Shown here piece after piece: positions 1-8,543 of a stretch of 64,000 nucleotides of DNA. Within the stretch, counting starts at the first letter, position 1. Every line of letters begins with the position of its first letter. The translations under genes were made by a program, and so were the position numbers. The notes under the pieces were generated by a model. That model had not been told where the DNA came from. It was given only the letters and a program-made list of their open reading frames with translations, and made no database searches. The DNA comes from Roseicyclus sediminis. GTDB taxonomy: Bacteria > Pseudomonadota > Alphaproteobacteria > Rhodobacterales > Rhodobacteraceae. The stretch covers positions 1-64,000 of the forward strand of contig NZ_JAOPHT010000012.1 in assembly GCF_025515305.1 (NCBI RefSeq), read 5' to 3'.

Positions 1-177
<177 letters not shown>

Positions 178-200
178 TCGGCAACGATCCTCTTGCAATC

Positions 201-232
201 GGGAAGGCCGCGAGATAGCTCGCGGCCTTCCC
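201..232 (+). terminator. Perfect hairpin between tuf and rpsJ
   Basis: Perfect 14-bp stem (201-214 with 219-232) and a 4-base loop ATAG. There is no T-run behind it, so it may be an attenuator or an RNA-processing site rather than a complete intrinsic terminator. It separates tuf from the S10 operon. Confidence 0.6.
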
Positions 233-313
233 TGCCCGCCAAGGCGGGGAACAACGAAACCGGTTCGACGAGGGGCGGCATCAGCTCCTCCTCTCAACTG
301 AAAGGAAAAAGAC

Positions 314-628
314 ATGGCGATTGCCAGCCAGAACATCCGGATCCGCCTCAAGGCGTTCGACTACCGGGTTCTCGACGCCTCCACCCAGGAGATCGTGAAC
401 ACCGCGAAGCGTACGGGCGCGCAGGTCCGCGGGCCGATCCCGCTCCCCAACAAGATCGAGAAGTTCACCGTTCTCCGCGGTCCGCACATCGACAAGAAGT
501 CGCGCGACCAGTGGGAGATCCGGACGCACAAGCGTCTTCTCGACATCGTCGATCCGACCCCGCAGACGGTGGACGCGCTGATGAAGCTCGACCTCGCCGC
601 CGGCGTGGATGTCGAGATCAAGGTGTAA
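314..628 (+). CDS. rpsJ: 30S ribosomal protein S10 (NusE)
   Basis: 104 residues, the normal S10 length. S10 sits in the head of the 30S subunit and also acts as NusE, the partner of NusB in transcription antitermination. The N-terminal [14 protein letters not shown] and the central [20 protein letters not shown] are diagnostic. A GAAAGGA Shine-Dalgarno sequence lies just upstream of ATG 314. It is the first gene of the S10 operon, 15 bases ahead of rplC, so the two are translated from one message. Confidence 0.98.
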   Translation: MAIASQNIRIRLKAFDYRVLDASTQEIVNTAKRTGAQVRGPIPLPNKIEKFTVLRGPHIDKKSRDQWEIRTHKRLLDIVDPTPQTVDALMKLDLAAGVDVEIKV

Positions 629-643
629 GGGGAGATCGTAGAC

Positions 644-1495
644 ATGTTGCGCTCTGGTGTTATCGCCAAGAAGCTGGGCATGACCCGGCTCTTCATGGAG
701 GACGGGAAGCAGATTCCCGTGACCGTTCTCCAGCTCGACAAGCTTCAGGTCGTCGCTCAGCGGACGCCCGAGAAGGATGGCTACTCGGCCGTTCAGCTCG
801 GCGCCGGCACGGCCAAGGCCAAGCGGGTCTCCGCGCCCATGCGCGGCGTCTTCGCCAAGGCCAGCGTGGAGCCGAAGCGGAAACTGGCGGAGTTCCGGGT
901 CGATCCCGAGAACCTGCTGAGCGTCGGTGAGGAGATCATCGCCGACCACTACTTCGAGGGCCAGTTCGTCGACGTGACGGGTACCTCGATCGGTAAGGGT
1001 TTCGCCGGTGCCATGAAGCGGCACAACTTCGGCGGTCTTCGCGCCTCGCACGGCGTGTCGATCAGCCACCGTTCGCACGGCTCGACCGGTCAGTGCCAGG
1101 ACCCGGGTCGCGTGTTCAAGGGCAAGAAGATGGCCGGCCACATGGGCGCGGCCCGCGTGACCACGCAGAACCTGCAGGTCGTGCGCACCGACAGCGACCG
1201 CGGCCTCATCATGGTCAAGGGCGCGGTGCCCGGATCGAAGGGTGGCTGGGTCACGATCAAGGACGCGGTGAAGAAGCCCTTCCCCGATAACGCGATCCTG
1301 CCCGCGGCCCTGAAGTCCGCAGCCGAGGAAGCGGCGAAGGCCGCCGAGGAAGCCGCCGCAGCGGCCGCAGCCGAGGCGGAAGCCGCGGCACAGGCAGCAG
1401 CCGAGGCAGAGCAGGCCGCGATGGAAGCCGCCGAAGCCGAAGCAGCAACCGAGGCGCCCGCCGAGGATGCCGAGAAGAAGGACGGTGAGGAATGA
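644..1495 (+). CDS. rplC: 50S ribosomal protein L3 with a long Ala/Glu-rich C-terminal tail
   Basis: 283 residues. The core (about 1-220) is a complete L3, which binds 23S rRNA near the peptidyl-transferase centre. It carries GMTRLF near the start, [12 protein letters not shown] in the middle, the [21 protein letters not shown] methylation-site region and GAVPGSKGG. From about residue 222 a 62-residue tail of almost only Ala and Glu follows and ends in a Lys/Glu patch. Ordinary bacterial L3 is about 205-240 residues. The tail is probably a long, charged helix. The stop overlaps the rplD start by 4 bases (ATGA), indicating coupled translation. Confidence 0.97.
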   Translation: MLRSGVIAKKLGMTRLFMEDGKQIPVTVLQLDKLQVVAQRTPEKDGYSAVQLGAGTAKAKRVSAPMRGVFAKASVEPKRKLAEFRVDPENLLSVGEEIIADHYFEGQFVDVTGTSIGKGFAGAMKRHNFGGLRASHGVSISHRSHGSTGQCQDPGRVFKGKKMAGHMGAARVTTQNLQVVRTDSDRGLIMVKGAVPGSKGGWVTIKDAVKKPFPDNAILPAALKSAAEEAAKAAEEAAAAAAAEAEAAAQAAAEAEQAAMEAAEAEAATEAPAEDAEKKDGEE

Positions 1496-2112
1496 AACTC
1501 GACGTGATCAAGCTGGACGGCGGTAAGGCCGGTTCGGTCGAGCTCGGCGACGACATCTTCGGTCTCGAGCCGCGCGCCGACATCCTGCACCGCGTGGTCC
1601 GCTGGCAGCGCAACAAGGCGCAGGCCGGCACGCACAAGGTCAAGACGCGCTCGGAGACGAGCTACTCGACCAAGAAGATCTATCGCCAGAAGGGCACCGG
1701 CGGCGCACGTCACGGTGACCGGAACGCGCCGATCTTCCGCAAGGGTGGCGTCTACAAGGGTCCGACCCCGCGCAGTCACGCCCACGACCTGCCGAAGAAG
1801 TTCCGCAAGCTGGGCCTGAAGCACGCGCTTTCGGCCAAGATGGCCGCGGGCGAGCTCGTCATCATCGAGGCGGCCTCGGTCGCATCGCCCAAGACGAGCG
1901 CGCTGGCCAAGCAGGTGCGCGAGCTCGGCTGGAAGCGCGCGCTCATCATCGACGGGGCTTCCGTGGACGAGAACTTCGCCATGGCCGCCCGCAACATCGA
2001 GGGTCTCGATGTGCTGCCGTCGATGGGCGCCAATGTCTATGACATCCTCAAGCGCGATACGCTCGTGCTGACGAAGGCGGGTGTCGAAGCTCTGGAGGCT
2101 CGACTGAAATGA
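1492..2112 (+). CDS. rplD: 50S ribosomal protein L4
   Basis: 206 residues, normal length. L4 lines the peptide exit tunnel through its extended loop, visible here as the basic stretch around residues 45-95 ([20 protein letters not shown] then [17 protein letters not shown]). In E. coli L4 represses its own operon; whether that holds here cannot be read from the sequence. It overlaps rplC and rplW by 4 bases each, so translation is coupled through rplC-rplD-rplW. Confidence 0.97.
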   Translation: MKLDVIKLDGGKAGSVELGDDIFGLEPRADILHRVVRWQRNKAQAGTHKVKTRSETSYSTKKIYRQKGTGGARHGDRNAPIFRKGGVYKGPTPRSHAHDLPKKFRKLGLKHALSAKMAAGELVIIEAASVASPKTSALAKQVRELGWKRALIIDGASVDENFAMAARNIEGLDVLPSMGANVYDILKRDTLVLTKAGVEALEARLK

Positions 2113-2405
2113 GCGTGAAGCCCGAACATTACGACGTGATCCGCAAGCCGCTGATCACCGAGAAGTCCACGATGGCATCCGAGAACAACGCCGTTGTCTT
2201 CGAGGTCGCCATCGACGCGAACAAGCCGCAGATCAAGGAAGCGGTGGAAACGCTCTTCGGCGTGAAGGTGAAGGCGGTGAACACCACCATCACCAAGGGC
2301 AAGACGAAGCGTTTCCGCGGCCGGCTCGGCACGCGGAAAGACGTGAAGAAGGCCTATGTGACCCTCGAGGAGGGGAACACCATTGACGTGTCGACCGGTC
2401 TTTAA
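2109..2405 (+). CDS. rplW: 50S ribosomal protein L23
   Basis: 98 residues, normal for L23. L23 sits at the tunnel exit and is the docking site for SRP and trigger factor. [24 protein letters not shown] at the N-terminus and [21 protein letters not shown] in the middle are typical. It overlaps rplD by 4 bases. It is followed by a terminator-like hairpin rather than directly by rplB, which breaks the usual tight rplW-rplB linkage. Confidence 0.97.
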   Translation: MSVKPEHYDVIRKPLITEKSTMASENNAVVFEVAIDANKPQIKEAVETLFGVKVKAVNTTITKGKTKRFRGRLGTRKDVKKAYVTLEEGNTIDVSTGL

Positions 2406-2424
2406 TAGATCGCGGCATCCCGCC

Positions 2425-2455
2425 GGCCCCGGACTCATCCGGGGCCGTCGTTTTT
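2425..2455 (+). terminator. Terminator-like hairpin between rplW and rplB
   Basis: Perfect 9-bp GC stem (2425-2433 with 2438-2446), loop CTCA, followed by GTCG and then five T (2451-2455). It looks like an intrinsic terminator or attenuator inside the S10 operon. Two further hairpins follow before rplB: 2495-2502 with 2508-2515, and 2528-2533 with 2537-2542. Confidence 0.6.
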
Positions 2456-2565
2456 GAATTCGCCTGGGGACCTTCGGGGCCCTTCAAACCGAAAAGCCGG
2501 GCTTCTTGCCCGGCTCGGACCAAAGAGCGGACCTTCGGTCCGACGCAAAACGGAAGACAGAAAGC

Positions 2566-3408
2566 ATGGCACTCAAGTCGTACAAGCCGACGACGCCGGG
2601 CCAGCGCGGGCTGGTGCTGATCGACCGTTCGGAGCTTTGGAAAGGACGCCCCGTCAAGGCCCTCACCGAGGGCCTGACGAAGAACGGCGGCCGGAACAAC
2701 ACCGGACGGATCACCGCACGGCGCCGTGGTGGCGGGGCGAAGCGTCTCTATCGCATCGTCGATTTCAAGCGCACGAAGTTCGATGTCGAGGCGACGGTCA
2801 TCCGGATCGAATACGATCCCAACCGCACCGCCTTCATCGCGCTGATCCAGTATCATGACGGCGAGCAGGCCTACATCCTCGCTCCGCAGCGTCTTGCCGT
2901 GGGTGACAAGGTCGTGGCCTCGGCCAAGGCCGACATCAAGCCCGGCAACGCGATGCCCTTCTCGGGCATGCCGATCGGGACGATCGTCCACAACATCGAG
3001 CTGAAGCCCGGCAAGGGTGGCCAGATCGCACGCGCCGCGGGCACCTACGCCCAGTTCGTCGGCCGTGACGGCGGTTACGCCCAGATCCGCCTCAGCTCGG
3101 GCGAACTGCGTCTTGTGCGTCAGGAATGCATGGCGACGGTTGGCGCGGTCTCGAACCCCGACAACTCGAACCAGAACTTCGGCAAGGCCGGCCGCACCCG
3201 CCACCAGGGCAAGCGTCCCTCGGTTCGCGGTGTCGCGATGAACCCGATCGACCACCCCCATGGTGGTGGCGAGGGCCGCACCTCGGGTGGCCGGACGCCG
3301 GTCACGCCCTGGGGCAAGGACACCAAGGGCCGTCGCACCCGCGACAAGAACAAGGCGAGCCAGAAGCTGATCATCCGCTCGCGCCACGCCAAGAAGAAGG
3401 GGCGCTAA
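2566..3408 (+). CDS. rplB: 50S ribosomal protein L2
   Basis: 280 residues from ATG 2566 ([15 protein letters not shown]). An upstream in-frame start at 2506 would run through the intergenic hairpins and is not credible. L2 is a core 23S rRNA-binding protein needed for subunit association and peptidyl-transferase activity. The C-terminal [17 protein letters not shown] contains the His essential in L2. It sits behind three hairpins and only 3 bases ahead of rpsS. Confidence 0.97.
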   Translation: MALKSYKPTTPGQRGLVLIDRSELWKGRPVKALTEGLTKNGGRNNTGRITARRRGGGAKRLYRIVDFKRTKFDVEATVIRIEYDPNRTAFIALIQYHDGEQAYILAPQRLAVGDKVVASAKADIKPGNAMPFSGMPIGTIVHNIELKPGKGGQIARAAGTYAQFVGRDGGYAQIRLSSGELRLVRQECMATVGAVSNPDNSNQNFGKAGRTRHQGKRPSVRGVAMNPIDHPHGGGEGRTSGGRTPVTPWGKDTKGRRTRDKNKASQKLIIRSRHAKKKGR

Positions 3409-3411
3409 CAG

Positions 3412-3690
3412 ATGTCGCGTTCTGTCTGGAAGGGGCCTTTTGTCGACGCTTACGTCCTCAAGAAGGCCGAGAAAGCCCGTGAATCGGGTCGCAACGAGGT
3501 CATCAAGATCTGGTCGCGTCGTTCCACCATCCTGCCCCAGTTCGTGGGCCTCACCTTTGGGGTCTACAACGGCCAGAAGCATGTTCCCGTGAACGTAAGC
3601 GAGGACATGATCGGCCAGAAGTTCGGGGAATATTCGCCGACGCGCACCTACTACGGGCACGCGGCCGACAAAAAAGCCAAGAGGAAGTAA
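3412..3690 (+). CDS. rpsS: 30S ribosomal protein S19
   Basis: 92 residues, normal length. S19 is a head protein of the 30S subunit that touches the A-site finger and S13. [14 protein letters not shown] at the start and [17 protein letters not shown]-like sequence at the end (here [17 protein letters not shown]) identify it. It is 3 bases from both rplB and rplV. Confidence 0.97.
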   Translation: MSRSVWKGPFVDAYVLKKAEKARESGRNEVIKIWSRRSTILPQFVGLTFGVYNGQKHVPVNVSEDMIGQKFGEYSPTRTYYGHAADKKAKRK

Positions 3691-3693
3691 GCC

Positions 3694-4074
3694 ATGGGCA
3701 AGGATAAAAATCCCCGCCGCGTGGCGGACAACGAGGCGATGGCGAAGCTGCGCATGCTGAAGACCAGCCCGCAGAAGCTGAACCTCGTCGCGGGCCTGAT
3801 CCGCGGCAAGAAGGTCGAGAAGGCGCTGAACGACCTGACCTTCTCGAAGAAGCGGATCGCCATCGACGTGAAGAAGTGCCTTCAGTCGGCCATCGCGAAC
3901 GCCGAGAACAACCATGGGCTTGACGTCGACGAGCTGATCGTCGCCGAGGCCTATGTCGGAAAGAACCTGGTGATGAAGCGCGGCCGTCCGCGGGCGCGTG
4001 GCCGCTTCGGCAAGATCCAGAAGCCGTTCAGCGAGCTGACCATCAAGGTCCGCCAGATCGAGGAGACTGCCTGA
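3694..4074 (+). CDS. rplV: 50S ribosomal protein L22
   Basis: 126 residues. L22 has a globular part on the 50S surface and a beta-hairpin that reaches into the exit tunnel. The hairpin tip is [17 protein letters not shown], near the C-terminus. Its stop and the rpsC start share one base (TGATG at 4072-4076), so translation is coupled. Confidence 0.97.
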   Translation: MGKDKNPRRVADNEAMAKLRMLKTSPQKLNLVAGLIRGKKVEKALNDLTFSKKRIAIDVKKCLQSAIANAENNHGLDVDELIVAEAYVGKNLVMKRGRPRARGRFGKIQKPFSELTIKVRQIEETA

Positions 4075-4778
4075 TGGGACACAAGGTCAACCCGATCGGC
4101 ATGCGTCTGCAGGTCAACCGCACCTGGGACAGCCGCTGGTACGCCGACACCAAGGAATACGGTGATCTCCTGCTCGAAGACCTCCGGATGCGTGAGTTCA
4201 TCGAGGAAGAGTGCAAGCAGGCCGGCGTGTCGAAGGTCATCATCGAACGTCCGCACCGCAAGTGCCGCGTGACGATCCACACCGCACGTCCCGGTGTCAT
4301 CATCGGCCGCAAGGGCGCGGACATCGAGACGCTTCGCAAGAAGCTCGCCAAGATGACCGACAGCGAGCTGCACCTCAACATCGTCGAGGTGCGCAAGCCC
4401 GAGCTCGACGCGGCCCTCGTGGCCGAGTCGATCGCCCAGCAGCTCGAGCGCCGGGTGTCGTTCCGTCGCGCGATGAAGCGTGCGGTTCAGAACGCCATGC
4501 GCATGGGTGCGCTCGGCATCCGGGTCAACGTCGCGGGCCGCCTCGGCGGCGCCGAGATCGCCCGGACGGAGTGGTATCGCGAAGGCCGCGTGCCCCTGCA
4601 TACCCTGCGGGCCGACATCGACTACGCACTCGCCGAAGCCTCGACGCCTTACGGCATCATCGGCATCAAGGTCTGGATCTTCAAAGGCGAGATCATGGAG
4701 CACGATCCCAGTGCCCGTGACCGTCGCCAGGCGGAGCTTCAGGAAGGCGGGGCCCCGCGCCCGCGCCGCGACCGCTGA
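4074..4778 (+). CDS. rpsC: 30S ribosomal protein S3
   Basis: 234 residues. S3 is at the mRNA entry channel and contributes to the ribosomal helicase. [12 protein letters not shown] at the start, the KH-domain GXXG as [12 protein letters not shown] (about 75-86), and [10 protein letters not shown]-like sequence (here [15 protein letters not shown]) are all present. It overlaps rplV by one base and precedes rplP by 13 bases. Confidence 0.97.
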   Translation: MGHKVNPIGMRLQVNRTWDSRWYADTKEYGDLLLEDLRMREFIEEECKQAGVSKVIIERPHRKCRVTIHTARPGVIIGRKGADIETLRKKLAKMTDSELHLNIVEVRKPELDAALVAESIAQQLERRVSFRRAMKRAVQNAMRMGALGIRVNVAGRLGGAEIARTEWYREGRVPLHTLRADIDYALAEASTPYGIIGIKVWIFKGEIMEHDPSARDRRQAELQEGGAPRPRRDR

Positions 4779-4791
4779 GGAGTGAAACGAG

Positions 4792-5205
4792 ATGCTGCAA
4801 CCAAAGCGCACGAAATTCCGCAAGATGCACAAAGGGCGCATCAGCGGTGACGCCAAGGGCGGGTCGGACCTGAACTTCGGCACCTACGGCCTGAAGGCAC
4901 TTCAGCCCGAGCGCGTCACGGCGCGCCAGATCGAAGCCGCCCGCCGGGCCATGACGCGTCACATGAAGCGTCAGGGCCGCGTCTGGATCCGGATCTTCCC
5001 GGACACGCCGGTGACCTCGAAGCCGGTCGAAGTCCGGATGGGTAAGGGCAAGGGTTCGGTCGATTACTGGGCCTGCAAGGTCAAGCCCGGCCGGATCATG
5101 TTCGAGATCGACGGCGTTTCCGAAGCCGTCGCGCGCGAGGCCCTGCGCCTTGCCGCGATGAAGCTGCCGATCAAGACGCGCACGGTGGTCCGCGAAGACT
5201 GGTGA
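4792..5205 (+). CDS. rplP: 50S ribosomal protein L16
   Basis: 137 residues, normal length. L16 stabilises A-site tRNA on the large subunit. [16 protein letters not shown] and the central [29 protein letters not shown]-type sequence are diagnostic. In most bacteria rpmC follows at once. Here a terminator and a 2.8-kb insertion lie between L16 and L29, so rplP is the last gene of this transcription unit. Confidence 0.97.
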   Translation: MLQPKRTKFRKMHKGRISGDAKGGSDLNFGTYGLKALQPERVTARQIEAARRAMTRHMKRQGRVWIRIFPDTPVTSKPVEVRMGKGKGSVDYWACKVKPGRIMFEIDGVSEAVAREALRLAAMKLPIKTRTVVREDW

Positions 5206-5236
5206 TCCGTCGCAAACGGGATTGAACGACCACGGG

Positions 5237-5263
5237 ACCCCGCCAAACTGGCGGGGTTTCGTT
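5237..5263 (+). terminator. Intrinsic terminator after rplP
   Basis: Perfect 9-bp stem (5237-5245 with 5249-5257), 3-base loop, followed by TTTCGTTT. It ends the S10 half of the ribosomal super-operon just before the inserted cassette. Confidence 0.8.
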
Positions 5264-5296
5264 TGTCTGGGGTCAGGAATCCGGGAGGTGCGTGCA

Positions 5297-5965
5297 ATGG
5301 ATGGTGCCGACGCCAGGGTGACGCTTTCGTCGCGCCCCGACTGGATGTACCTGATGCGGGATCTCTACGAGTTCTACCGCACGATCCCGGCCGGTGGCAG
5401 CAAGAAGATCCGGGCGCATCAGCGCCTCGTGCGCGAGCGGATCTCCAAGGCCCTGACGTCCGATACCGAATTGCGTGAGAGGGTTCCGATTCAGAAACCC
5501 GTCACGGCGCATCTTCCCAGGGCCTTCGCGCGGGGGCGGCTTGAACGCCACGCCCCATTCATGTCCACGCTGGAGACGCTGAGCCCGGAGCTCGAATGGC
5601 TCTACGGATATGAAAAGGTGCCGCGCGGGCTGGAGCAGAAATATGCCTTCGCCGAACTCGCCGGTCCGTTCGGGCCAGTGGTGGTGGAGGACGTGATCCT
5701 TGGCCTCGTCCTCTTCGCGCCCGGCTGCACCTATCCCGCCCATTCCCACGAAGGCATCACCGAAAGCTATATCTGTCTGACCGGTGCCGTGTCCGAGAAC
5801 GACGCCGGCGTCTATGCCCCGGGTTCCCTCATCTTCAACCCGCCGGGCCACCTGCACCGGATCACCACCGCCGACCAGCAGCCCTCGCTTCTCGCCTATG
5901 CCTGGGTCGGCGCGCCGGAGATTCTGGCCAATCAGAAGATGAGCTTCACGCGCAGGAAGATGTAA
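5297..5965 (+). CDS. dddL: DMSP lyase, DddL-like cupin
   Basis: 222 residues from ATG 5297, 8 bases behind a strong GGAGG (5284-5288); an upstream start at 5222 would lie in the terminator. DddL cleaves dimethylsulfoniopropionate to dimethyl sulfide and acrylate. The C-terminal half is one cupin barrel. Metal-ligand candidates are H149, H151 and E156 in TYPAHSHEGITESY, and H187 in NPPGHLHRITT. The conserved blocks LYGYEKVPR (102-110), GLVLFAP (136-142), SENDAGVYAPGSLIFN (166-181) and LLAYAWVG match DddL as I remember it from Rhodobacter, including the N-terminal GGSKKIRAHQRLVRERIS. The gene is the first of a cassette lodged in the ribosomal protein operon. The acuR/acuI genes that accompany dddL in Rhodobacter are absent here. 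Family assignment is strong; substrate is inferred. Confidence 0.85.
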   Translation: MDGADARVTLSSRPDWMYLMRDLYEFYRTIPAGGSKKIRAHQRLVRERISKALTSDTELRERVPIQKPVTAHLPRAFARGRLERHAPFMSTLETLSPELEWLYGYEKVPRGLEQKYAFAELAGPFGPVVVEDVILGLVLFAPGCTYPAHSHEGITESYICLTGAVSENDAGVYAPGSLIFNPPGHLHRITTADQQPSLLAYAWVGAPEILANQKMSFTRRKM

Positions 5966-5999
5966 GATCGGCGCGGCCTGCACCGCCACCGGGGGCATC

Positions 6000-6518
6000 A
6001 TGGATTACGTTCTCAAGACCGCCGAGGCACTCGAAGACATTCCCGATCACGCGGATTTCGAGGCACTTCGCCGTGAGTGGTTCGAGGTGGGCACCAGGGA
6101 TCTGGCCGCCCTCGGCGGTCCGGTGCGTACCGTCGATCAGATGATGGAACGCTTCTGGGAAGAGACGCAGGATTTCCTCGCCCCGAATGGCGTCACGGTT
6201 CTCGCCCTCGACGGAAACGGCGCCCTTCTGGGGTCTGGCGCGCTGCGCCGCATCGGGCCCGGCGTCGCCGATCTCAAGCGTCTCTATGTCCGTCCGGCAG
6301 CGCGGGGCATGCGCCTCGGTCAGGCGCTGGCACAGGAACGGATCGATGCTGCGCGCGAGAGGGGCTTCAAGACGCTCTTCACCAACACCATCACGTCCAA
6401 CCATCGGATGCTCGGGATCTACGAAGGCCTCGGGTTCTCGCGCGTGCCCCGGTTCCCGGAATGCCACGAACCCATCGAGATGGACCACCTGCTGATCTAC
6501 CTCCGCCTCGATCTCTGA
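6000..6518 (+). CDS. GNAT-family N-acetyltransferase
   Basis: 172 residues. The acetyl-CoA-binding motif A is ADLKRLYVRPAARGMRLGQAL (about 90-110), with the RGMRLG pyrophosphate loop. The C-terminal ITSNHRMLGIYEGLGFSRVPRF is the usual GNAT motif B region. It transfers an acetyl group to an unknown amine; nothing in the sequence fixes the substrate. It lies 34 bases behind the DddL-like gene and 39 bases before the oxygenase gene, in the same direction, and probably belongs to the same cassette. Confidence 0.85.
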   Translation: MDYVLKTAEALEDIPDHADFEALRREWFEVGTRDLAALGGPVRTVDQMMERFWEETQDFLAPNGVTVLALDGNGALLGSGALRRIGPGVADLKRLYVRPAARGMRLGQALAQERIDAARERGFKTLFTNTITSNHRMLGIYEGLGFSRVPRFPECHEPIEMDHLLIYLRLDL

Positions 6519-6557
6519 GGGGCTTACCCTTTCCGACCGCTCTGGTATTGAAGCGAA

Positions 6558-7181
6558 ATGGCCAGCATCAGATCCCTCTTCGTCACCCGCCTCTACCACG
6601 CGAAACTGTCCGAGCTCGGCCCGCCCGTCGATGCCGACGAACTCCACGCGTCTTGCTTCTCCATCGCCGAGGACGACGAAGCGGGACAGGAGTGGTGCGA
6701 GGAGAACGGCTATCCGGGCTATACGTCCTATGCTTCGCTGACCGACCTGCCCTGGCGCTTCCCGATCTTCGAGACGCTGGTGAAGGCGCTCGACGCCCAT
6801 GTCGCGGCCTTCGCCGAGGATCTCGAATTCGACCTAGAGGGGCGCAAGCTGGTGCTGGAGGATATCTGGATCAACATCCTGCCCGAGGGCGGCATCCACA
6901 CCAGCCACATCCACCCCCATTCGGTGATTTCCGGCACGACCTACGTGCAGGTCCCGCCGGGTGCCAAGTCGATCAAGCTGGAGGACCCGCGCCACGCCAT
7001 GATGATGGCGGCGCCGAACCGGAAGAAGGATTGCCGCGAGGAGTTGCGCTCCTTCGTCTACCCCGGACCGCAGGACGGGGATGTGTTGCTGTGGGAAAGC
7101 TGGCTGAGGCACGAGGTGCCGATGAACATGGACGAGGACGACAGGGTGAGCGTCAGTTTCAACTACAAGTGGGCCGATTAG
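6558..7181 (+). CDS. Putative 2OG-Fe(II) oxygenase family protein
   Basis: 207 residues. It resembles the small family of putative 2-oxoglutarate/Fe(II) oxygenases of the TIGR02466/PF13759 type. The iron-site candidates are the His cluster HTSHIHPHSVISGTTY (114-129) and H185 in LLWESWLRHEVPMN. R196 in RVSVSFNYK would hold the 2OG carboxylate. No signal peptide or membrane segment is visible. It is the third gene of the cassette between rplP and rpmC. The substrate is unknown; co-location with a DMSP lyase suggests a small metabolite but does not prove it. Confidence 0.75.
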   Translation: MASIRSLFVTRLYHAKLSELGPPVDADELHASCFSIAEDDEAGQEWCEENGYPGYTSYASLTDLPWRFPIFETLVKALDAHVAAFAEDLEFDLEGRKLVLEDIWINILPEGGIHTSHIHPHSVISGTTYVQVPPGAKSIKLEDPRHAMMMAAPNRKKDCREELRSFVYPGPQDGDVLLWESWLRHEVPMNMDEDDRVSVSFNYKWAD

Positions 7182-7210
7182 AACGCCTCGAGCCGGATCT
7201 TCATGCTACC

Positions 7211-7233
7211 ATCCTCTTGCATCGAAAGAGGAT
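7211..7233 (+). promoter_or_regulatory. Hairpin that hides the Shine-Dalgarno of the sulfotransferase-family gene
   Basis: Perfect 8-bp inverted repeat (7211-7218 with 7226-7233), 7-base loop. The right arm is AAGAGGAT and contains the Shine-Dalgarno AGAGGA that serves ATG 7239. The left arm is its exact anti-Shine-Dalgarno. Folding would block translation, so this is a candidate translational switch. Confidence 0.5.
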
Positions 7234-7238
7234 ATTGA

Positions 7239-7871
7239 ATGGCACTGGACATCATTGGCGCGGGTTTCGGCCGCACCGGCACGGAATCGATGAAGCGCGC
7301 GCTGGAGATGCTGGGGTTCGGCCCCTGCTACCACATGTACGAGGTCGCACCCCACCCGGGACGCTACGAACACTGGCTTTCGGTCTTCGACGACGGCGCC
7401 GACCCGAAATGGGACGAGACCTTCGCGGGCTACCGTGCCACGGTCGACTGGCCCGGCGCGCATTATTGGCGGGAGTTGTCTGACCACTACCCGGAGGCGA
7501 AGATCCTTCTGACCGTGCGGAGCGCCGAGAGCTGGTATGCCAGCATGGAAAAGACCATCCTGACCTTCATGCGCGATCCGGAGAACCATCCGGGGATGGC
7601 GCGCGCTTTGTGCAACAACGCCTTCGGTGGGAATCCCCATGACAAGGACCATCTCATCGCAACCTACGAGCGCAACATCGCGGAGGTTCAGGGCAGCTTT
7701 GGACCCGACCGCCTGCTGACCTACGAACTGGGCTCGGGCTGGGAGCCGCTTTGCGATTTCCTTGGCGTGCCGGTGCCCGAGGAAACCTATCCAAGAGGCA
7801 ACGCGACCGAAGAGTTCCACCGCCGCGACAAGGAGCTCGGCGAAGCGAGGGCGAAAGGGAGCGCGACCTAG
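7239..7871 (+). CDS. Sulfotransferase-family protein
   Basis: 210 residues. The N-terminal GAGFGRTGTESMKRALEMLG (7-26) is the PAPS 5'-phosphosulfate loop in the form found in the Sulfotransfer_4 family, followed by the family-typical CYHMYEV. ILLTVRSAESWYASMEKT near residue 90 is the 3'-phosphate-binding region with Arg and Ser. It would transfer sulfate from PAPS to an unknown acceptor. The final 20 residues are polar and low in complexity. It is the last gene of the cassette inserted before rpmC, and its ribosome site lies in a hairpin. Confidence 0.8.
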   Translation: MALDIIGAGFGRTGTESMKRALEMLGFGPCYHMYEVAPHPGRYEHWLSVFDDGADPKWDETFAGYRATVDWPGAHYWRELSDHYPEAKILLTVRSAESWYASMEKTILTFMRDPENHPGMARALCNNAFGGNPHDKDHLIATYERNIAEVQGSFGPDRLLTYELGSGWEPLCDFLGVPVPEETYPRGNATEEFHRRDKELGEARAKGSAT

Positions 7872-7906
7872 GGCTGCCCTCTGCGGTGAATTCGGTCAGG
7901 AATGGC

Positions 7907-7935
7907 TTGCCATCCATCCCAACCGCGCCTATACG
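7907..7935 (+). promoter_or_regulatory. Candidate housekeeping promoter ahead of rpmC
   Basis: TTGCCA (7907-7912), 17-base spacer, TATACG (7930-7935). It lies 84 bases before the rpmC start and just behind the inserted cassette, so it can restart transcription of the spc genes cut off from the S10 promoter. The -10 element TATACGCCC recurs in the rplO promoter. Confidence 0.6.
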
Positions 7936-8018
7936 CCCCCTTCATTCACCGAACTCCACGGGAATCGGCGTGACCCTGTCGCACAGGGGCGTCCCCGTGA
8001 TGTTGAAAGGACCAGGCG

Positions 8019-8225
8019 ATGAACGCCAGCGAACTTCGCGAGAAGACGCCGGACCAGCTGCGTGATCAGCTCGTCCAGCTCAAGAAGGAGGCCTTCAACC
8101 TCCGCTTCCAGCAGGCCACCGGCCAGCTCGAGAACACCGCGCGCATGCGGCTCGTCAAGCGTGACGCCGCCCGCGTGAAGACGATCCTGAACGAGAAGGC
8201 GGCCGCCGCCGCAGGGGAGGCCTGA
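8019..8225 (+). CDS. rpmC: 50S ribosomal protein L29
   Basis: 68 residues. L29 sits at the tunnel exit beside L23. [40 protein letters not shown] is the complete two-helix L29 fold, with a short Ala-rich end. An AAAGGA ribosome site lies 6 bases before the start. It normally follows rplP directly; here a 2.8-kb cassette separates them and a promoter of its own is visible upstream. Confidence 0.97.
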   Translation: MNASELREKTPDQLRDQLVQLKKEAFNLRFQQATGQLENTARMRLVKRDAARVKTILNEKAAAAAGEA

Positions 8226-8227
8226 AC

Positions 8228-8461
8228 ATGCCCAAGCGTATCCTGCAAGGTGTCGTCACCTCGGACGCCAACGCCCAGACCGTGACGATCTCGGTCGAGC
8301 GTCGCTTCAAGCACCCGGTTCTCGCCAAGACGATCCGGAAGTCCAAGAAGTACCGCGCGCATGACGAGAACAACGAATACAAGGTCGGCGAGACCGTGCG
8401 TATTCAGGAATGTGCGCCGAAGTCGAAATCCAAGCGCTGGGAGGTGGTCGAGCGCGTCTGA
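8228..8461 (+). CDS. rpsQ: 30S ribosomal protein S17
   Basis: 77 residues, an OB-fold 16S rRNA-binding protein needed early in 30S assembly. [31 protein letters not shown] at the start and [19 protein letters not shown] at the end are typical. It begins 2 bases after the rpmC stop. An 82-base gap without a clear signal follows before rplN. Confidence 0.97.
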   Translation: MPKRILQGVVTSDANAQTVTISVERRFKHPVLAKTIRKSKKYRAHDENNEYKVGETVRIQECAPKSKSKRWEVVERV

Positions 8462-8543
8462 CGTGCAACATCACCCCTCGGTTTGATCGAAACCCCCGGG
8501 CCAATGTGCCAACGCGCCGGTCCGGGACGTCGGGAGAAACCAA

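Noticed and set aside
281-1141. Long minus-strand open frames opposite rpsJ/rplC
   Set aside because: They mirror ribosomal protein genes in GC-rich DNA, have no ribosome sites and no family resemblance.
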